This document shows positions 49,673 to 58,625 of a stretch of 64,000 nt of DNA, piece after piece. Below the pieces are notes generated by a model. That model did no database searches and was not told the DNA's origin. It saw only the letters and a program-made list of their open reading frames with translations. The DNA lies in the NCBI GenBank assembly GCA_023386365.1, contig JAEWJX010000084.1, positions 1-64,000 of the forward strand, in the 5' to 3' direction. Origin of the DNA: Actinomycetes bacterium (GTDB lineage Bacteria > Actinomycetota > Actinomycetes > Actinomycetales > Microbacteriaceae). Every line of letters begins with the position of its first letter. Position 1 is the first letter of the stretch. The translations under genes and the position numbers were made by a program.

Positions 49673-50887
49673 CGCCTTCGCGCCGCGGCGCGCGGCCGTC
49701 GCCAGCGCGACGGCGTACCAGTGCCGCCATCCGCGACCCGGCCCGCGATCCTTCAACGCCATCGCGCGCTTCTCGATCACGTGCCAGCTCAACCACGCGA
49801 GCCCGGCGGTCACGGCGAGCGCGATGAGCGTGAACGCCAGGTAGCCCCAGCGGTAGACGCCGAAGTAGGCGAGCACCTGCTGCACCGGGAAGCCGTAGAT
49901 GTAGATGCCGTACGAGTAGTCGTTCTTCGCCCCGACGACGCGCAGCGGCCCGCCGATCCGGGCGCCCAGGTAGAGCGCGAGGTAGACGGCGGCGGGGATG
50001 CCGACGAGCTCGAATCCGCCGTTCAGGAGGGTGACCACCACGAGCACGCCCGCGAGGATGCCGAGCCCGTCCGAGTAGGGGATCTTCTTCGCGTACACGG
50101 CCAGCACGGCGCCGAGCATGAAGGTCAGCATCAGGCTGACGAGCTTCGCGTCGCCGAAGAACGGGAACGCGGTCGCGAGGGCGTCCGGGTCGACCTGCTG
50201 AACGATCTGCAGACCGAACAGCAGCAGCGCGAAGAGCGGCACCACCAGGCGGGCGCGCAACAACACGCCGGCGGCGACCGCCGCGCCGATGAAGAGGTAG
50301 CACATCCACTCGTAGGCGAGCGTCCACAGGGAGCCGTTGATGACGCTCGCCTCGACGTGCTGGCCGTAGGGGGTGGTCTCAGTGAAGATGTCGCGGATGC
50401 CGTAGGTGCCGATGTCGAGGGTCCAGTTCGACATCAGGTAGCCGTACGGGCTCGCGCCGCCGCGCGCAAAGTACTCGGCGAGCGCGTTGCCGTCGAGCAG
50501 CCAGATGGTCGGACCGATCACGAACGCGGCGAAGATCAGCACGCCCCAGAACGCCGGAAAGATGCGCAGAGCGCGGCGCCACATGAACTGCACCACGTCG
50601 GCGTTCATCCCGCTCTTGGCGATCAGGTACCCGCTGATGGCGAAGAACCCGGCGACGGCGAGGCTGCCGAGCGTCGCCTGCCCGTGACTCCAGGCGATCA
50701 TCGGGTCCTCGCCGAAGCCGCCGAGGGGGAACGAGTGGTGGAAGATCACCAGCGCGGCCAGCACGAGGCGCAGGAAGCCGAGCGAGTTGCTGTGCCCGCG
50801 GAGCGCCTCGCCGAGGCTCGCCGGGCGTGCCCCCGGAAGGCCGGGTCCGCGCGGAAGTTCCGCGCCGACCGTCGTCGTCGCGCTCAC
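49592..50887 (-). CDS. Acyltransferase-3 family membrane O-acyltransferase
   Basis: The 431-residue protein has about ten helices and the family motifs LRLVLAALVIFHHSFP (catalytic histidine pair), GFFAISGYLIAKS and the arginine-rich MWRRALRIFPAFW. It lacks the SGNH domain present in the copy at 22912. Such proteins transfer acyl groups to exported sugars. The start is a GTG that overlaps the stop of a 14-codon frame (GTGA). The C-terminal 45 residues are polar and lie partly in the 81-base overlap with wbbL. It may acylate the rhamnose-linked polymer made by its neighbours. Confidence 0.9.
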   Translation of the reverse strand: MSATTTVGAELPRGPGLPGARPASLGEALRGHSNSLGFLRLVLAALVIFHHSFPLGGFGEDPMIAWSHGQATLGSLAVAGFFAISGYLIAKSGMNADVVQFMWRRALRIFPAFWGVLIFAAFVIGPTIWLLDGNALAEYFARGGASPYGYLMSNWTLDIGTYGIRDIFTETTPYGQHVEASVINGSLWTLAYEWMCYLFIGAAVAAGVLLRARLVVPLFALLLFGLQIVQQVDPDALATAFPFFGDAKLVSLMLTFMLGAVLAVYAKKIPYSDGLGILAGVLVVVTLLNGGFELVGIPAAVYLALYLGARIGGPLRVVGAKNDYSYGIYIYGFPVQQVLAYFGVYRWGYLAFTLIALAVTAGLAWLSWHVIEKRAMALKDRGPGRGWRHWYAVALATAARRGAKASVGESTAQEPRPHGDARVEHPAHRGQ

Positions 50888-50928
50888 GCGGACGCCCCAC
50901 GCCGGGACGCGATGACGAGAGCGGACAT
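50884..50928 (-). other. Possible 14-residue leader peptide before the acyltransferase
   Basis: An ATG at 50928, 8 bases after TAGGCT (50942-50937), opens a 14-codon frame whose TGA overlaps the GTG of the acyltransferase (GTGA). The GTG has no ribosome site of its own, so translational coupling is likely. Confidence 0.45.
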
Positions 50929-50993
50929 GAGGGTGGAGCCTACCCGCCGCCCGGCCTCATCCCTGGGAGGACGGTGGGTGATCGGGCAACTGC

Positions 50994-51863
50994 TCAGCGT
51001 TCGCCGTTGGCGAGGCGATCGAGGTAGCGCCCGTAGCCACTCTTCACGAGGGGCGCGGCGAGGCGACGCAGCTGCTCGTCGTCGATCCACCCGGCGCGCC
51101 AGGCGATCTCCTCGATGCAGCCGATCTTGAAGCCCTGCCGGTCTTCGATGACGCGCACGTACTCGGACGCCTGCATCATCGACTCGAAGGTGCCGGTGTC
51201 GAGCCAGGCGGTGCCGCGGTCGAGCACCTGCACCTGCAGCTTGCCCGCCTGCAGGTAGCGGTCGTTCACCGTCGAGATCTCGAGCTCGCCGCGGGCGCTC
51301 GGCTCGATGGTCTTCGCGATCTCGATCACGTCGTTGTCGTAGAAGTAGAGCCCGGGCACGGCGTAGTTGCTCTTCGGCTTCGCCGGCTTCTCCTCGATGG
51401 ACACCGCACGGAACTCGTCGTCGAACTCGACGACACCGTACGAGGTGGGGTCGGCCACCTGGTAGGCGAAGATGAGGCCGCCGTCGATCTCACCGTGCTG
51501 CCGCAGGCTGGAGCCGAGGCCGGTGCCGTGGAAGATGTTGTCGCCCAGCACGAGCGCCACCGAGTCGTCGCCGATGAACTCCTCACCGATGATGAACGCC
51601 TGCGCGAGACCGTCGGGAGAGGGCTGGATGGCGTACTCGATGCGCATCCCGAGTTCGGATCCGTCGCCCAGCAGCGCGCGGAACTGCTCGTTGTACTCGG
51701 GGGTGGTGATGACGAGCACCTCGCGGATGTCGGCCATCATCAGCGTCGACAGCGGGTAGTAGACCATCGGCTTGTCGTAGATGGGCATCAGCTGCTTCGA
51801 GATGCCCTTGGTGATCGGCCAGAGCCGGGTGCCGGACCCGCCGGCGAGGATGATGCCCTTCAT
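50994..51863 (-). CDS. rmlA: Glucose-1-phosphate thymidylyltransferase
   Basis: The 289-residue enzyme joins dTTP and glucose-1-phosphate, the first step to dTDP-L-rhamnose. The loop GGSGTRLWPITKGISKQL at 8-25, the metal site in VLGDNIFHG, and the EEKPAKPKSNYAVPGLYFYD segment are as in RmlA. It overlaps the rmlC stop by 4 bases (ATGA), so rmlC and rmlA are one transcript on the minus strand. The open frame continues upstream but only within rmlC out of frame. Confidence 0.97.
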   Translation of the reverse strand: MKGIILAGGSGTRLWPITKGISKQLMPIYDKPMVYYPLSTLMMADIREVLVITTPEYNEQFRALLGDGSELGMRIEYAIQPSPDGLAQAFIIGEEFIGDDSVALVLGDNIFHGTGLGSSLRQHGEIDGGLIFAYQVADPTSYGVVEFDDEFRAVSIEEKPAKPKSNYAVPGLYFYDNDVIEIAKTIEPSARGELEISTVNDRYLQAGKLQVQVLDRGTAWLDTGTFESMMQASEYVRVIEDRQGFKIGCIEEIAWRAGWIDDEQLRRLAAPLVKSGYGRYLDRLANGER

Positions 51864-52474
51864 CGCGCATCCCTTTCGTCGAGCGACGCGTAGTAGTCGC
51901 GCATGGCCTGCCACTCGGGCAGAAGTCCCTGGGTGCGTGCCTCGTCGAGCGTGGGCGCGGCCACATCCTTCTCCGACAGCACCAGCTCGTCGCGGGAGAA
52001 CGGCAGCTCAAGGCCGATCTGCTCGTCCAGCGGCGTGATGCCGTGCTCGGCTCCCGGACGGTAGATGTCGCTCACGAGGTAGCTGACGGTGGCGTCGTCG
52101 GTGAGCGCCACGAAGCAGTGGCCGAGGCCCTCGGCGAGGTAGATGGCGCGGCGGTCGACGTCGTCGAGCAGCACCGAGTCCCACTGGCCGAAGGTGGGCG
52201 AGCCGACACGGATGTCGATGGCGAAGTCGATGACGGCGCCGCGTGCGGCGGTCACGTACTTGGCCTGGCCGACGGGCACGTCGGCGAAGTGGATGCCGCG
52301 CAGCACCCCGCGGCGCGAGACCGAGAGGTTGGCCTGGCGCAGGTCGACCGAATGGCCGACCGCTTCGGCGAGCTTGTCGAAGCGGTACCACTCGAGAAAG
52401 AGGCCGCGATCGTCGGCGTAGGGCGTCGGGGTGATCTCGTAGGCGTCGGGGACGGCGAGCTCGCGGATGTGCAC
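51860..52474 (-). CDS. rmlC: dTDP-4-dehydrorhamnose 3,5-epimerase
   Basis: The 204-residue cupin has the RmlC active site: H62 (RGIHF), K72, D83 and Y132, with arginine contacts in SRRGVLRG. It converts dTDP-4-keto-6-deoxyglucose to the L-lyxo form. The C-terminal extension (about 20 residues past the usual 185) is a helix common in actinobacterial members. The start is a GTG placed 6 bases after TAGACT, so the transcript is probably leaderless. It diverges from rmlB. Confidence 0.96.
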   Translation of the reverse strand: MHIRELAVPDAYEITPTPYADDRGLFLEWYRFDKLAEAVGHSVDLRQANLSVSRRGVLRGIHFADVPVGQAKYVTAARGAVIDFAIDIRVGSPTFGQWDSVLLDDVDRRAIYLAEGLGHCFVALTDDATVSYLVSDIYRPGAEHGITPLDEQIGLELPFSRDELVLSEKDVAAPTLDEARTQGLLPEWQAMRDYYASLDERDAR

Positions 52475-52480
52475 CCGAGG

Positions 52481-52486
52481 AGTCTA
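52481..52486 (-). promoter_or_regulatory. -10 hexamer TAGACT of rmlCA, leaderless
   Basis: TAGACT, 6 bases, GTG at 52474 on the minus strand. Confidence 0.55.
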
Positions 52487-52535
52487 GTCGCGGCGCCCCC
52501 GAGGCCCCGGCGGGAGCCTCCCCGCCGTCGGCCGG

Positions 52536-52541
52536 TAGAAT
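52536..52541 (+). promoter_or_regulatory. -10 hexamer TAGAAT of rmlBD
   Basis: TAGAAT lies 33 bases before the rmlB ATG at 52575. The leader contains AGAAGGCG as a ribosome site. Confidence 0.45.
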
Positions 52542-52574
52542 CAGCGGTCGACCGAACAGAAGGCGATCCACTCC

Positions 52575-53573
52575 ATGCGCATCCTCGTCACCGGCGGGGC
52601 CGGTTTCATCGGCTCCAACTTCGTGCACCACCTGATCGAGCACACCGACCACACGGTGACGGTGCTCGACAAGCTCACCTACGCGGGCAACCTCGCCTCC
52701 CTCGACGGCCTCCCCGCCGAGCGGTTCGCGTTCGTGCAGGGAGACATCGCCGACGCCGCGCTGGTGGACGAGCTGTTCGCTCGCCACGACGCCGTCGTGC
52801 ACTACGCGGCCGAGAGCCACAACGACAACTCGCTGAACGACCCGCGCCCGTTCCTCGACACCAACATCGTCGGCACCTACACGCTGCTCGAGGCGGCCCG
52901 CCGGCACGACATCCGCTTCCACCACATCTCGACCGACGAGGTCTACGGCGACCTGGAGCTCGACGACCCGGAGCGCTTCACCGAGAACACGCCCTACAAC
53001 CCGTCGAGCCCGTACTCCTCGACGAAGGCCGGAAGCGACCTGCTGGTGCGCGCCTGGGTGCGCTCGTTCGGGGTGAAGGCCACCATCTCGAACTGCTCCA
53101 ACAACTACGGCCCCTACCAGCACGTCGAGAAGTTCATCCCGCGCCAGATCACGAACGTGCTGCGCGGCGAGCGCCCCAAGCTCTACGGCACCGGCGAGAA
53201 CGTGCGCGACTGGATCCACGCCGACGACCACTCGTCGGCCGTGCTGACCATCCTCGACAAGGGCGTCATCGGCGAGACCTACCTCATCGGCGCCGACGGC
53301 GAGAAGAACAACAAGGACGTCGTCGAGCAGATCCTCACCGAGCTGGGGCAGCCGGCCGACGCCTACGACCTGGTCACCGACCGGCCCGGCCACGACCTGC
53401 GCTACGCCATCGACTCCACGAAGCTGCGCACCGAACTCGGTTGGGCGCCGCGCTACGGCGACTTCGCGGCCGGCCTCGCGGCGACGATCGCCTGGTACCG
53501 CGACAACGAGGCCTGGTGGGCCCCGCAGAAGGAGGCCACCGAGGCCAAGTACCGGGCGGCCGGCCAGGCATGA
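52575..53573 (+). CDS. rmlB: dTDP-glucose 4,6-dehydratase
   Basis: The 332-residue enzyme has the NAD motif GGAGFIG at 7-13, the catalytic T120-D121-E122 triad and Y147/K151 (YSSTK), and NNYGPYQ in the substrate site. It makes dTDP-4-keto-6-deoxyglucose. rmlD follows with a 4-base overlap (ATGA). All four rhamnose genes are therefore present here as two divergent pairs, rmlCA and rmlBD. Confidence 0.97.
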   Translation: MRILVTGGAGFIGSNFVHHLIEHTDHTVTVLDKLTYAGNLASLDGLPAERFAFVQGDIADAALVDELFARHDAVVHYAAESHNDNSLNDPRPFLDTNIVGTYTLLEAARRHDIRFHHISTDEVYGDLELDDPERFTENTPYNPSSPYSSTKAGSDLLVRAWVRSFGVKATISNCSNNYGPYQHVEKFIPRQITNVLRGERPKLYGTGENVRDWIHADDHSSAVLTILDKGVIGETYLIGADGEKNNKDVVEQILTELGQPADAYDLVTDRPGHDLRYAIDSTKLRTELGWAPRYGDFAAGLAATIAWYRDNEAWWAPQKEATEAKYRAAGQA

Positions 53574-54427
53574 CCCGGTACCTCATCGCCGGCGCCAACG
53601 GCATGCTCGGGCGCGACCTGCAGCGCGCCCTCGCGGGCCGCGACGTGCTCGCGCTCGGACGTGACGGGCTCGACGTCACCGATGCGGCCGCCGTCGACGC
53701 GGTCGTCGCCGACGCGGCACCGGATGTGGTGATCAACGCATCCGCGTACACCGCCGTCGATGCGGCCGAGACCGACGAAGACGCCGCCTACCTGCTGAAC
53801 GCGACGGGCGCCGAGAACCTGGCGCGCGCCGCCGCCGCCGCAGGCGCGCGCATGGTGCAGGTGTCGACCGACTACGTCTTCCACGGAGACGCCGCCAGCC
53901 CGTACGCGGAAGACGCGCCGCTCGACCCGCTCGGCGCCTACGGGCGCACGAAGGCCGCCGGCGAGCGGCTCGTGCGCGCCGCGCACCCGGGGGCCCACAT
54001 CGTGCGCACCGCCTGGCTGTACGGCAAGCACGGCGGCAACTTCGCCCACACCATGCTGAAGCTCGCCGCCCAGCGCGACACCGTGAGCGTCGTCACCGAT
54101 CAGGTGGGTCAGCCCACCTGGACCGGCGACCTTGCGGCGGCCATCGTGGCGCTGCTCGACGCGGACGCCCCCGCGGGTGTCTACCACGGCACGAACAGCG
54201 GATCGGCGAGCTGGTTCGACTTCGCCCGTGCGGTCTTCGAGACCGCGGGCCTCGACCCGGAGCGCGTGCTGCCCACCGACGCTGCCTCGTTCGTGCGTCC
54301 GGCTCCGCGCCCCTCCTACTCGGTGCTCGGGCACGACGCCTGGGCGGCGGCGGGACTCGACGCGCCCCGCGACTGGAGGGCCGCGCTCGAGGCCGCCGCC
54401 GAGGACGGCGCCCTGGAGGTGGCGTGA
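53570..54427 (+). CDS. rmlD: dTDP-4-dehydrorhamnose reductase
   Basis: The 285-residue short-chain reductase has GANGMLGRDL at 8-17, STDYVFHG at 99-106 and Y124/K128 (YGRTK). It reduces the 4-keto sugar to dTDP-L-rhamnose. It overlaps the following GT4 gene by 4 bases (GTGA), so the transferase is made from the same message. In M. tuberculosis rmlD sits next to wbbL and near the LCP gene, matching this arrangement. Confidence 0.96.
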   Translation: MTRYLIAGANGMLGRDLQRALAGRDVLALGRDGLDVTDAAAVDAVVADAAPDVVINASAYTAVDAAETDEDAAYLLNATGAENLARAAAAAGARMVQVSTDYVFHGDAASPYAEDAPLDPLGAYGRTKAAGERLVRAAHPGAHIVRTAWLYGKHGGNFAHTMLKLAAQRDTVSVVTDQVGQPTWTGDLAAAIVALLDADAPAGVYHGTNSGSASWFDFARAVFETAGLDPERVLPTDAASFVRPAPRPSYSVLGHDAWAAAGLDAPRDWRAALEAAAEDGALEVA

Positions 54428-55542
54428 CGACTCTGCGGGTGACGCTCGACGAGTTGGCCGCGACCCCGTACGGCGGGATGGCGCGGTACGCCGGCGAGCT
54501 CGCGCGCGGGCTCATCGCGACCGCACCCGCCGACGCGTCGGTGATCGGCGTGGTGCCCGCCTCGCCGCAGCCCGACTACGACCGCATCCTGGAGCGGCTC
54601 CCGGGGCTGGCCGACCTCGAGAAGAACGTGCTCACCGGTCGCGACCTCGCGGTCACCTGGCGCCGCGGCCTCGCCCGTACCTCGGGCACCGGGATGCTGC
54701 ACGCCACCTCACTGCTGGCCCCGCTCGGCCCGCACGACCGCGTGCATCGCGCGAGCGACCAGGTGGCCGTCACCATCCACGACGCGATCGCGTGGAGTCA
54801 CCCCGAGCTGCTGCCGGCGCGGACGGTGTCGTGGACCCGCGCGATGGGCAAGCGCGCCGAACGCTTCGCCGACGCCGTCGTCGTGCCGAGCCACGCCGTC
54901 GCCGAGGAACTCGCCGAGCACCTCGACCTCGGCGACCGGGTACGCGTGATCCCGGGCGCTCCGAGCAGCAGCCTCGTGCCGGGCCGTGAGGCGCGCGACC
55001 GGGCCGACGAACTGGGGCTCCCGGAGCGTTACCTGCTGACGGTCGGCGGCACCGAGCCGAAGAAGAACCTCCGCGCCCTGCTCGAGGCGCTGCCCGCGAC
55101 CCGCGCCGGCCTGCCGCTCGTGGTCGTCTCCTCCGACGCGGATGCGGTCACCGCGCTCGCCGCCGAGGCCGGCGTCGACCCCGAGAGGGTGATCTCGCTC
55201 GGCCCGATCGCCGACGACGAACTCGGCATCGCCTACCACCGCGCCCACGCCTACGTGCAGTCGAGTGTCGCCGAGGGGTTCGGTCTGGCGGTCGTGGAGG
55301 CTCTCGCCTTCGGCCTGCCGATCGTGCACACCGACGTCGCCGCGCTCGATGAGGTGACGGCCGGTGCCGCCCTCTCGGTGCCGTTGGGAGACGACGGACT
55401 TCCCGGGCGCCTCGCGGAGGCGATCGACGCCGTCGACGGCGACCTCGCCCAGCGCCTCAGCACCGCCGCCGGTGACCGCGCGCAGGCCTTCGACTGGCGC
55501 GACTCCGCCGAGAAGGTCTGGCAGCTGCACGCCGACCTCTGA
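54424..55542 (+). CDS. Family 4 glycosyltransferase in the rml operon
   Basis: The 372-residue GT-B protein has an N-terminal glycine loop (TPYGGMARYAGELARGL), VAVTIHDAI, the LLTVGGTEPKKNLRALLEAL nucleotide-site segment and the E-x7-E donor motif in VAEGFGLAVVEALAFGLPIV. Overlap with rmlD suggests that it may use dTDP-rhamnose, although GT4 donors are not fixed by sequence. The start is a GTG at 54424. It converges on the LCP gene with a gap of 10 bases. Confidence 0.9.
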   Translation: MTTLRVTLDELAATPYGGMARYAGELARGLIATAPADASVIGVVPASPQPDYDRILERLPGLADLEKNVLTGRDLAVTWRRGLARTSGTGMLHATSLLAPLGPHDRVHRASDQVAVTIHDAIAWSHPELLPARTVSWTRAMGKRAERFADAVVVPSHAVAEELAEHLDLGDRVRVIPGAPSSSLVPGREARDRADELGLPERYLLTVGGTEPKKNLRALLEALPATRAGLPLVVVSSDADAVTALAAEAGVDPERVISLGPIADDELGIAYHRAHAYVQSSVAEGFGLAVVEALAFGLPIVHTDVAALDEVTAGAALSVPLGDDGLPGRLAEAIDAVDGDLAQRLSTAAGDRAQAFDWRDSAEKVWQLHADL

Positions 55543-55552
55543 GAGGTCCGCC

Positions 55553-56896
55553 TCAGTTCGTGGGCGCCGGCGACGGCGGATGCAGCAGTTCCTGCACCTT
55601 CGCCTGCACGGCCGCGAAGTCGGGGTGCAGGTTGTCGTAGTCCGGCGGGACGAAGTCGATCGACACGATCGGCTGCTTCTTCGCCTTCTCGGCGAGCGGC
55701 ACGAAATGGCTGAGCATCGGCTGCGGGATGTCGGTCTTCACGACCCGGGCACCTGCCTGCGCGATGGCGCTGAAGTTGGCGAGCACGTTGGCGGGGTTCG
55801 CCTGCGCGAGGATCGCCTCCTGCACCTGACGCTGCCGACCCATCCGGGCGTAGTCGGTGGTGGCGTAGCGGGTGCGGGCGTACCAGAGGGCGGTGTTGCC
55901 GTCCATGCGCTGCGTGCCGGCCTCGATGTAGCCGGCGGGCGGCGCCTGGCTGCCGTCGTCGTAGTTGTTGGAGCCGATCGGGAGGCGCTCGTCGACGGTG
56001 ATCTCGACCCCGCCGAGCGCATCGATCAGGTCGGCGAAGCCCTGCATGTCGATGAGCACGTAGTACTGCAGTTGGATGCCGAGCACCCCCTCGACGGCGT
56101 CGCGCATCGCCTCGATGCCGGGGCTCGATCCGTCGTCGGCGGCATCCGGGTAGAGGTCGGGGTGCTCCTCGCCGTAGGTATAGACGTAGTCGAGCAGGCA
56201 GTCGTCGCCGCAGTTCCACCCGTCGGGGTAGTCCTCCAGCATCGGCGACCCTTCGGAGAACGGCGCGCGGTACAGGTTGCGCGGCACCCCCATCAGCACG
56301 GTCGCGCCAGTCTCGGCGTCGATGCTGGCAACCGAGATGCTGTCGGGTCGCAGCCCGAGGCGGTCGGGGCCGGCGTCGCCGCCGAGCAGCAGGATGTTGT
56401 AGCGGCCGTCGATGGGCGGCTCGACGCTCCCGTCGGCGAAGACCGCGTCGAGCAGCCCGATCGCGGAGGTGGTCTGCACGGCGGCGTACCCGGCCGTGCC
56501 GGCGGTGGCGACGAGCGCGACCGTCGCGAGCCCCCCGAGGAACCCGCGGGCCAGCGGCGCGACGTTCACGAACCGCACGAGACGCAGGGTGTCGAGCGTC
56601 AGGACTACCCACAGCACGGCGTAGAACGCGAGCACCACCACGAGCGCGCCGAGCACGAAGGAGTTGGTGAAGACGGCGAGCACGGCCTCGCGGTTCAGCA
56701 GGTAGCCCACCAGGGTGACGACCACGAGCACCCACAGCACGAGCGTGGCGCCCAGCCCGAACCGGCCCATCTTGCGGTCGCCGGCGAGCACCTGCGCCGA
56801 ACCCGGCACCAGCAGGTTGAGAACCACGAGCCACCAGGCGCGCTTCGTCATGAAGGCGGAGTCGCTGCGGTCCGGGTCGCGGAGGACGGACGCCAT
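55553..56896 (-). CDS. LytR-CpsA-Psr (LCP) family wall glycopolymer ligase
   Basis: The 447-residue protein has four N-terminal helices (residues about 20-140), more than the usual single span, followed by an external LCP domain with ILLLGGDAG, LRPDSISVASI (the aspartate and arginines that hold metal and pyrophosphate) and GVPRNLYRAPF. LCP proteins transfer lipid-linked glycopolymers onto peptidoglycan. This is the most likely final step for glycans made in this window. In M. tuberculosis Lcp1 (Rv3267) sits at the same place beside rmlD and wbbL. It starts 2 bases after purE ends. The C-terminal cysteine pair in the domain may form a disulfide. Confidence 0.95.
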   Translation of the reverse strand: MASVLRDPDRSDSAFMTKRAWWLVVLNLLVPGSAQVLAGDRKMGRFGLGATLVLWVLVVVTLVGYLLNREAVLAVFTNSFVLGALVVVLAFYAVLWVVLTLDTLRLVRFVNVAPLARGFLGGLATVALVATAGTAGYAAVQTTSAIGLLDAVFADGSVEPPIDGRYNILLLGGDAGPDRLGLRPDSISVASIDAETGATVLMGVPRNLYRAPFSEGSPMLEDYPDGWNCGDDCLLDYVYTYGEEHPDLYPDAADDGSSPGIEAMRDAVEGVLGIQLQYYVLIDMQGFADLIDALGGVEITVDERLPIGSNNYDDGSQAPPAGYIEAGTQRMDGNTALWYARTRYATTDYARMGRQRQVQEAILAQANPANVLANFSAIAQAGARVVKTDIPQPMLSHFVPLAEKAKKQPIVSIDFVPPDYDNLHPDFAAVQAKVQELLHPPSPAPTN

Positions 56897-56898
56897 GG

Positions 56899-57408
56899 TC
56901 AGAGTTTCTGCTGCAGCGCGGCGTTCTTCTCGGCGACGAGGGCTTCGAGCGAGGCTGCGTAGTCGGCGAGGCGTGCGGTGAGCGCGGGGTCGCCGGAGGC
57001 GAGGATGCGTGCGGCGAGGAGCCCCGCGTTGCGCGCCCCGCCGATCGAGACGGTGGCCACCGGGATGCCGGCAGGCATCTGCACGATCGACAGCAGCGAG
57101 TCGAGTCCGTCGAGCTTCGCGAGCGGCACCGGCACCCCGATCACCGGGAGCGTCGTGACGGAGGCGAGCATGCCCGGCAGGTGTGCGGCCCCACCGGCCC
57201 CGGCGATGATGACGCGCAGGCCGCGACCGGCCGCATCCGTGCCGTAGTCGACCATGCGACGCGGGGTGCGGTGCGCCGAGACGACCTCGACCTCGTGGGG
57301 GATGTCGAACTCGGCGAGCGCGGACGCGGCGTCCTGCATCACCGACCAGTCGGAGTCGGACCCCATGACGACGCCGACGAGCGGCGGTCGCTGTTCAGTG
57401 TTCGGCAC
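56899..57408 (-). CDS. purE: N5-carboxyaminoimidazole ribonucleotide mutase
   Basis: The 169-residue enzyme has GSDSDW and SAHRTPRRM at the active site and the glycine-rich AGAGGAAHLPGM. It moves the carboxyl group from N5 to C4 of the imidazole in purine synthesis, using the product of PurK. The start is a GTG 6 bases after TACCAT; the longer open frame reaches into purK and lacks signals. It lies between purK and the LCP gene on one strand, the same order as in mycobacteria. Confidence 0.96.
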   Translation of the reverse strand: MPNTEQRPPLVGVVMGSDSDWSVMQDAASALAEFDIPHEVEVVSAHRTPRRMVDYGTDAAGRGLRVIIAGAGGAAHLPGMLASVTTLPVIGVPVPLAKLDGLDSLLSIVQMPAGIPVATVSIGGARNAGLLAARILASGDPALTARLADYAASLEALVAEKNAALQQKL

Positions 57409-57414
57409 CCGGCA

Positions 57415-57420
57415 ATGGTA
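57415..57420 (-). promoter_or_regulatory. -10 hexamer TACCAT of purE, leaderless
   Basis: TACCAT, 6 bases, GTG at 57408, placed in the 16-base gap after purK, so purE and the LCP gene can be transcribed apart from purK. Confidence 0.5.
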
Positions 57421-57424
57421 CGGG

Positions 57425-58540
57425 TCACCCCTGGAAGAACGCCGCTGCGGCACGCGCGCGCGCGACGACGTCGTCGAGCTCGTCGCCCGTCGCCGTCACG
57501 TGGCCCACCTTGCGCCCGGGGCGGGACTCCTTGCCATAGGAGTGCAGCTTCACCTCGGGCCGGTCGGCCATGGCGGCCGGGTAGCGGTCGGGCATGAGCT
57601 CACCGTCGGGCCCGCCGAGGATGTTCACCATCACGCTCACCGGCGCGATGGGAGACGGGTCGCCGAGCGGCAGGTCGAGCACGGCACGCAGGTGCTGCTC
57701 GAACTGGCTCGTGACGGCGCCGTCGATCGACCAGTGGCCGGTGTTGTGGGGGCGCATCGCCAGTTCGTTGACGAGCAATCGGCCGTCGTCGGTCTCGAAC
57801 AGCTCGACGGCCAGCACGCCCGTGACCTCGAGGGATGCGGCGATGTGCTCGGCCAGTTCGCGCGCCTCGACGGGCAACCGCCCGGCGCGCGGCGCGGGCG
57901 CGAACACCTCGGCGCAGACCCCGTCGCGCTGCACGGTCTCGACGAGCGGCCACGCGGCGACCTCGCCCGACGGGCGACGCGCCACCAGCTGCGCCAGTTC
58001 GCGGCGGAAACCGACCAGCTCTTCGGCGAGCAGCCCCTCGCTTCCGGCCTGGGTGAACCAGTCGTCGGCGCCCGCGGCGTCGCGCACGATCCGCACACCC
58101 TTGCCGTCGTAGCCGCCGCGCGGCGTCTTCACGACCGCGACGCCGCCATGGTCGGCGAGGAACGCTCCCAGCTCGGCGGCATCCGTCACCCGCGCCCAGT
58201 CGGGCACCGGCGCGCCGATGGCGGTCAGGCGCTCGCGCATGACGATCTTGTCCTGCGCGACAGCGAGCGCCGCGGGTCCCGGGTGCACGGGCACACCGGC
58301 CGCGACGAGGGCGTCGAGCACCGGCTGCGGCACGTGCTCGTGATCGAAGGTGATGACGTCGACGTCGGCGGCGAAAGCCAGAACCGTCTCGGTGTCGCGG
58401 TAGTCGCCGACGGCGGTCGCCGCGAGCGCCGCCGACAGCCCCTCGCCCTCCGCCAGCACGCGTAGCTCGATGCCGAGCCCCACGGCGGGAGGGATCATCA
58501 TGCGGGCCAGTTGCCCGCCCCCGATCACGCCGACTCTCAC
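57425..58540 (-). CDS. purK: N5-carboxyaminoimidazole ribonucleotide synthase
   Basis: The 371-residue ATP-grasp enzyme carboxylates aminoimidazole ribonucleotide with ATP and bicarbonate. The N-terminal GVIGGGQLARMM, the VVKTPRGGYDGKGV ATP loop and the metal-binding ELAMRPHNTGHWS are clear. The start is a GTG at 58540, diverging from the GtrA-like gene. It precedes purE on the same strand. Confidence 0.96.
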   Translation of the reverse strand: MRVGVIGGGQLARMMIPPAVGLGIELRVLAEGEGLSAALAATAVGDYRDTETVLAFAADVDVITFDHEHVPQPVLDALVAAGVPVHPGPAALAVAQDKIVMRERLTAIGAPVPDWARVTDAAELGAFLADHGGVAVVKTPRGGYDGKGVRIVRDAAGADDWFTQAGSEGLLAEELVGFRRELAQLVARRPSGEVAAWPLVETVQRDGVCAEVFAPAPRAGRLPVEARELAEHIAASLEVTGVLAVELFETDDGRLLVNELAMRPHNTGHWSIDGAVTSQFEQHLRAVLDLPLGDPSPIAPVSVMVNILGGPDGELMPDRYPAAMADRPEVKLHSYGKESRPGRKVGHVTATGDELDDVVARARAAAAFFQG

Positions 58541-58574
58541 GAATCCCTCACATCTTCCGCAGGATCTCGGCGGC

Positions 58575-58580
58575 TAGACT
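58575..58580 (+). promoter_or_regulatory. -10 hexamer TAGACT of the GtrA-like gene
   Basis: TAGACT lies 45 bases before the ATG at 58626; the leader has GAGGCAGGA as a ribosome site. Confidence 0.4.
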
Positions 58581-58625
58581 GCCGCCTCTACGACCCTAGA
58601 TGCCCGGACGGGCGAGGCAGGACCG

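Noticed and set aside
52043..53569. N-terminal extension of RmlD to 794 residues
   Set aside because: It runs antisense to rmlC and out of frame through rmlB. The ATG at 53570 overlaps the rmlB stop and gives the normal RmlD length.
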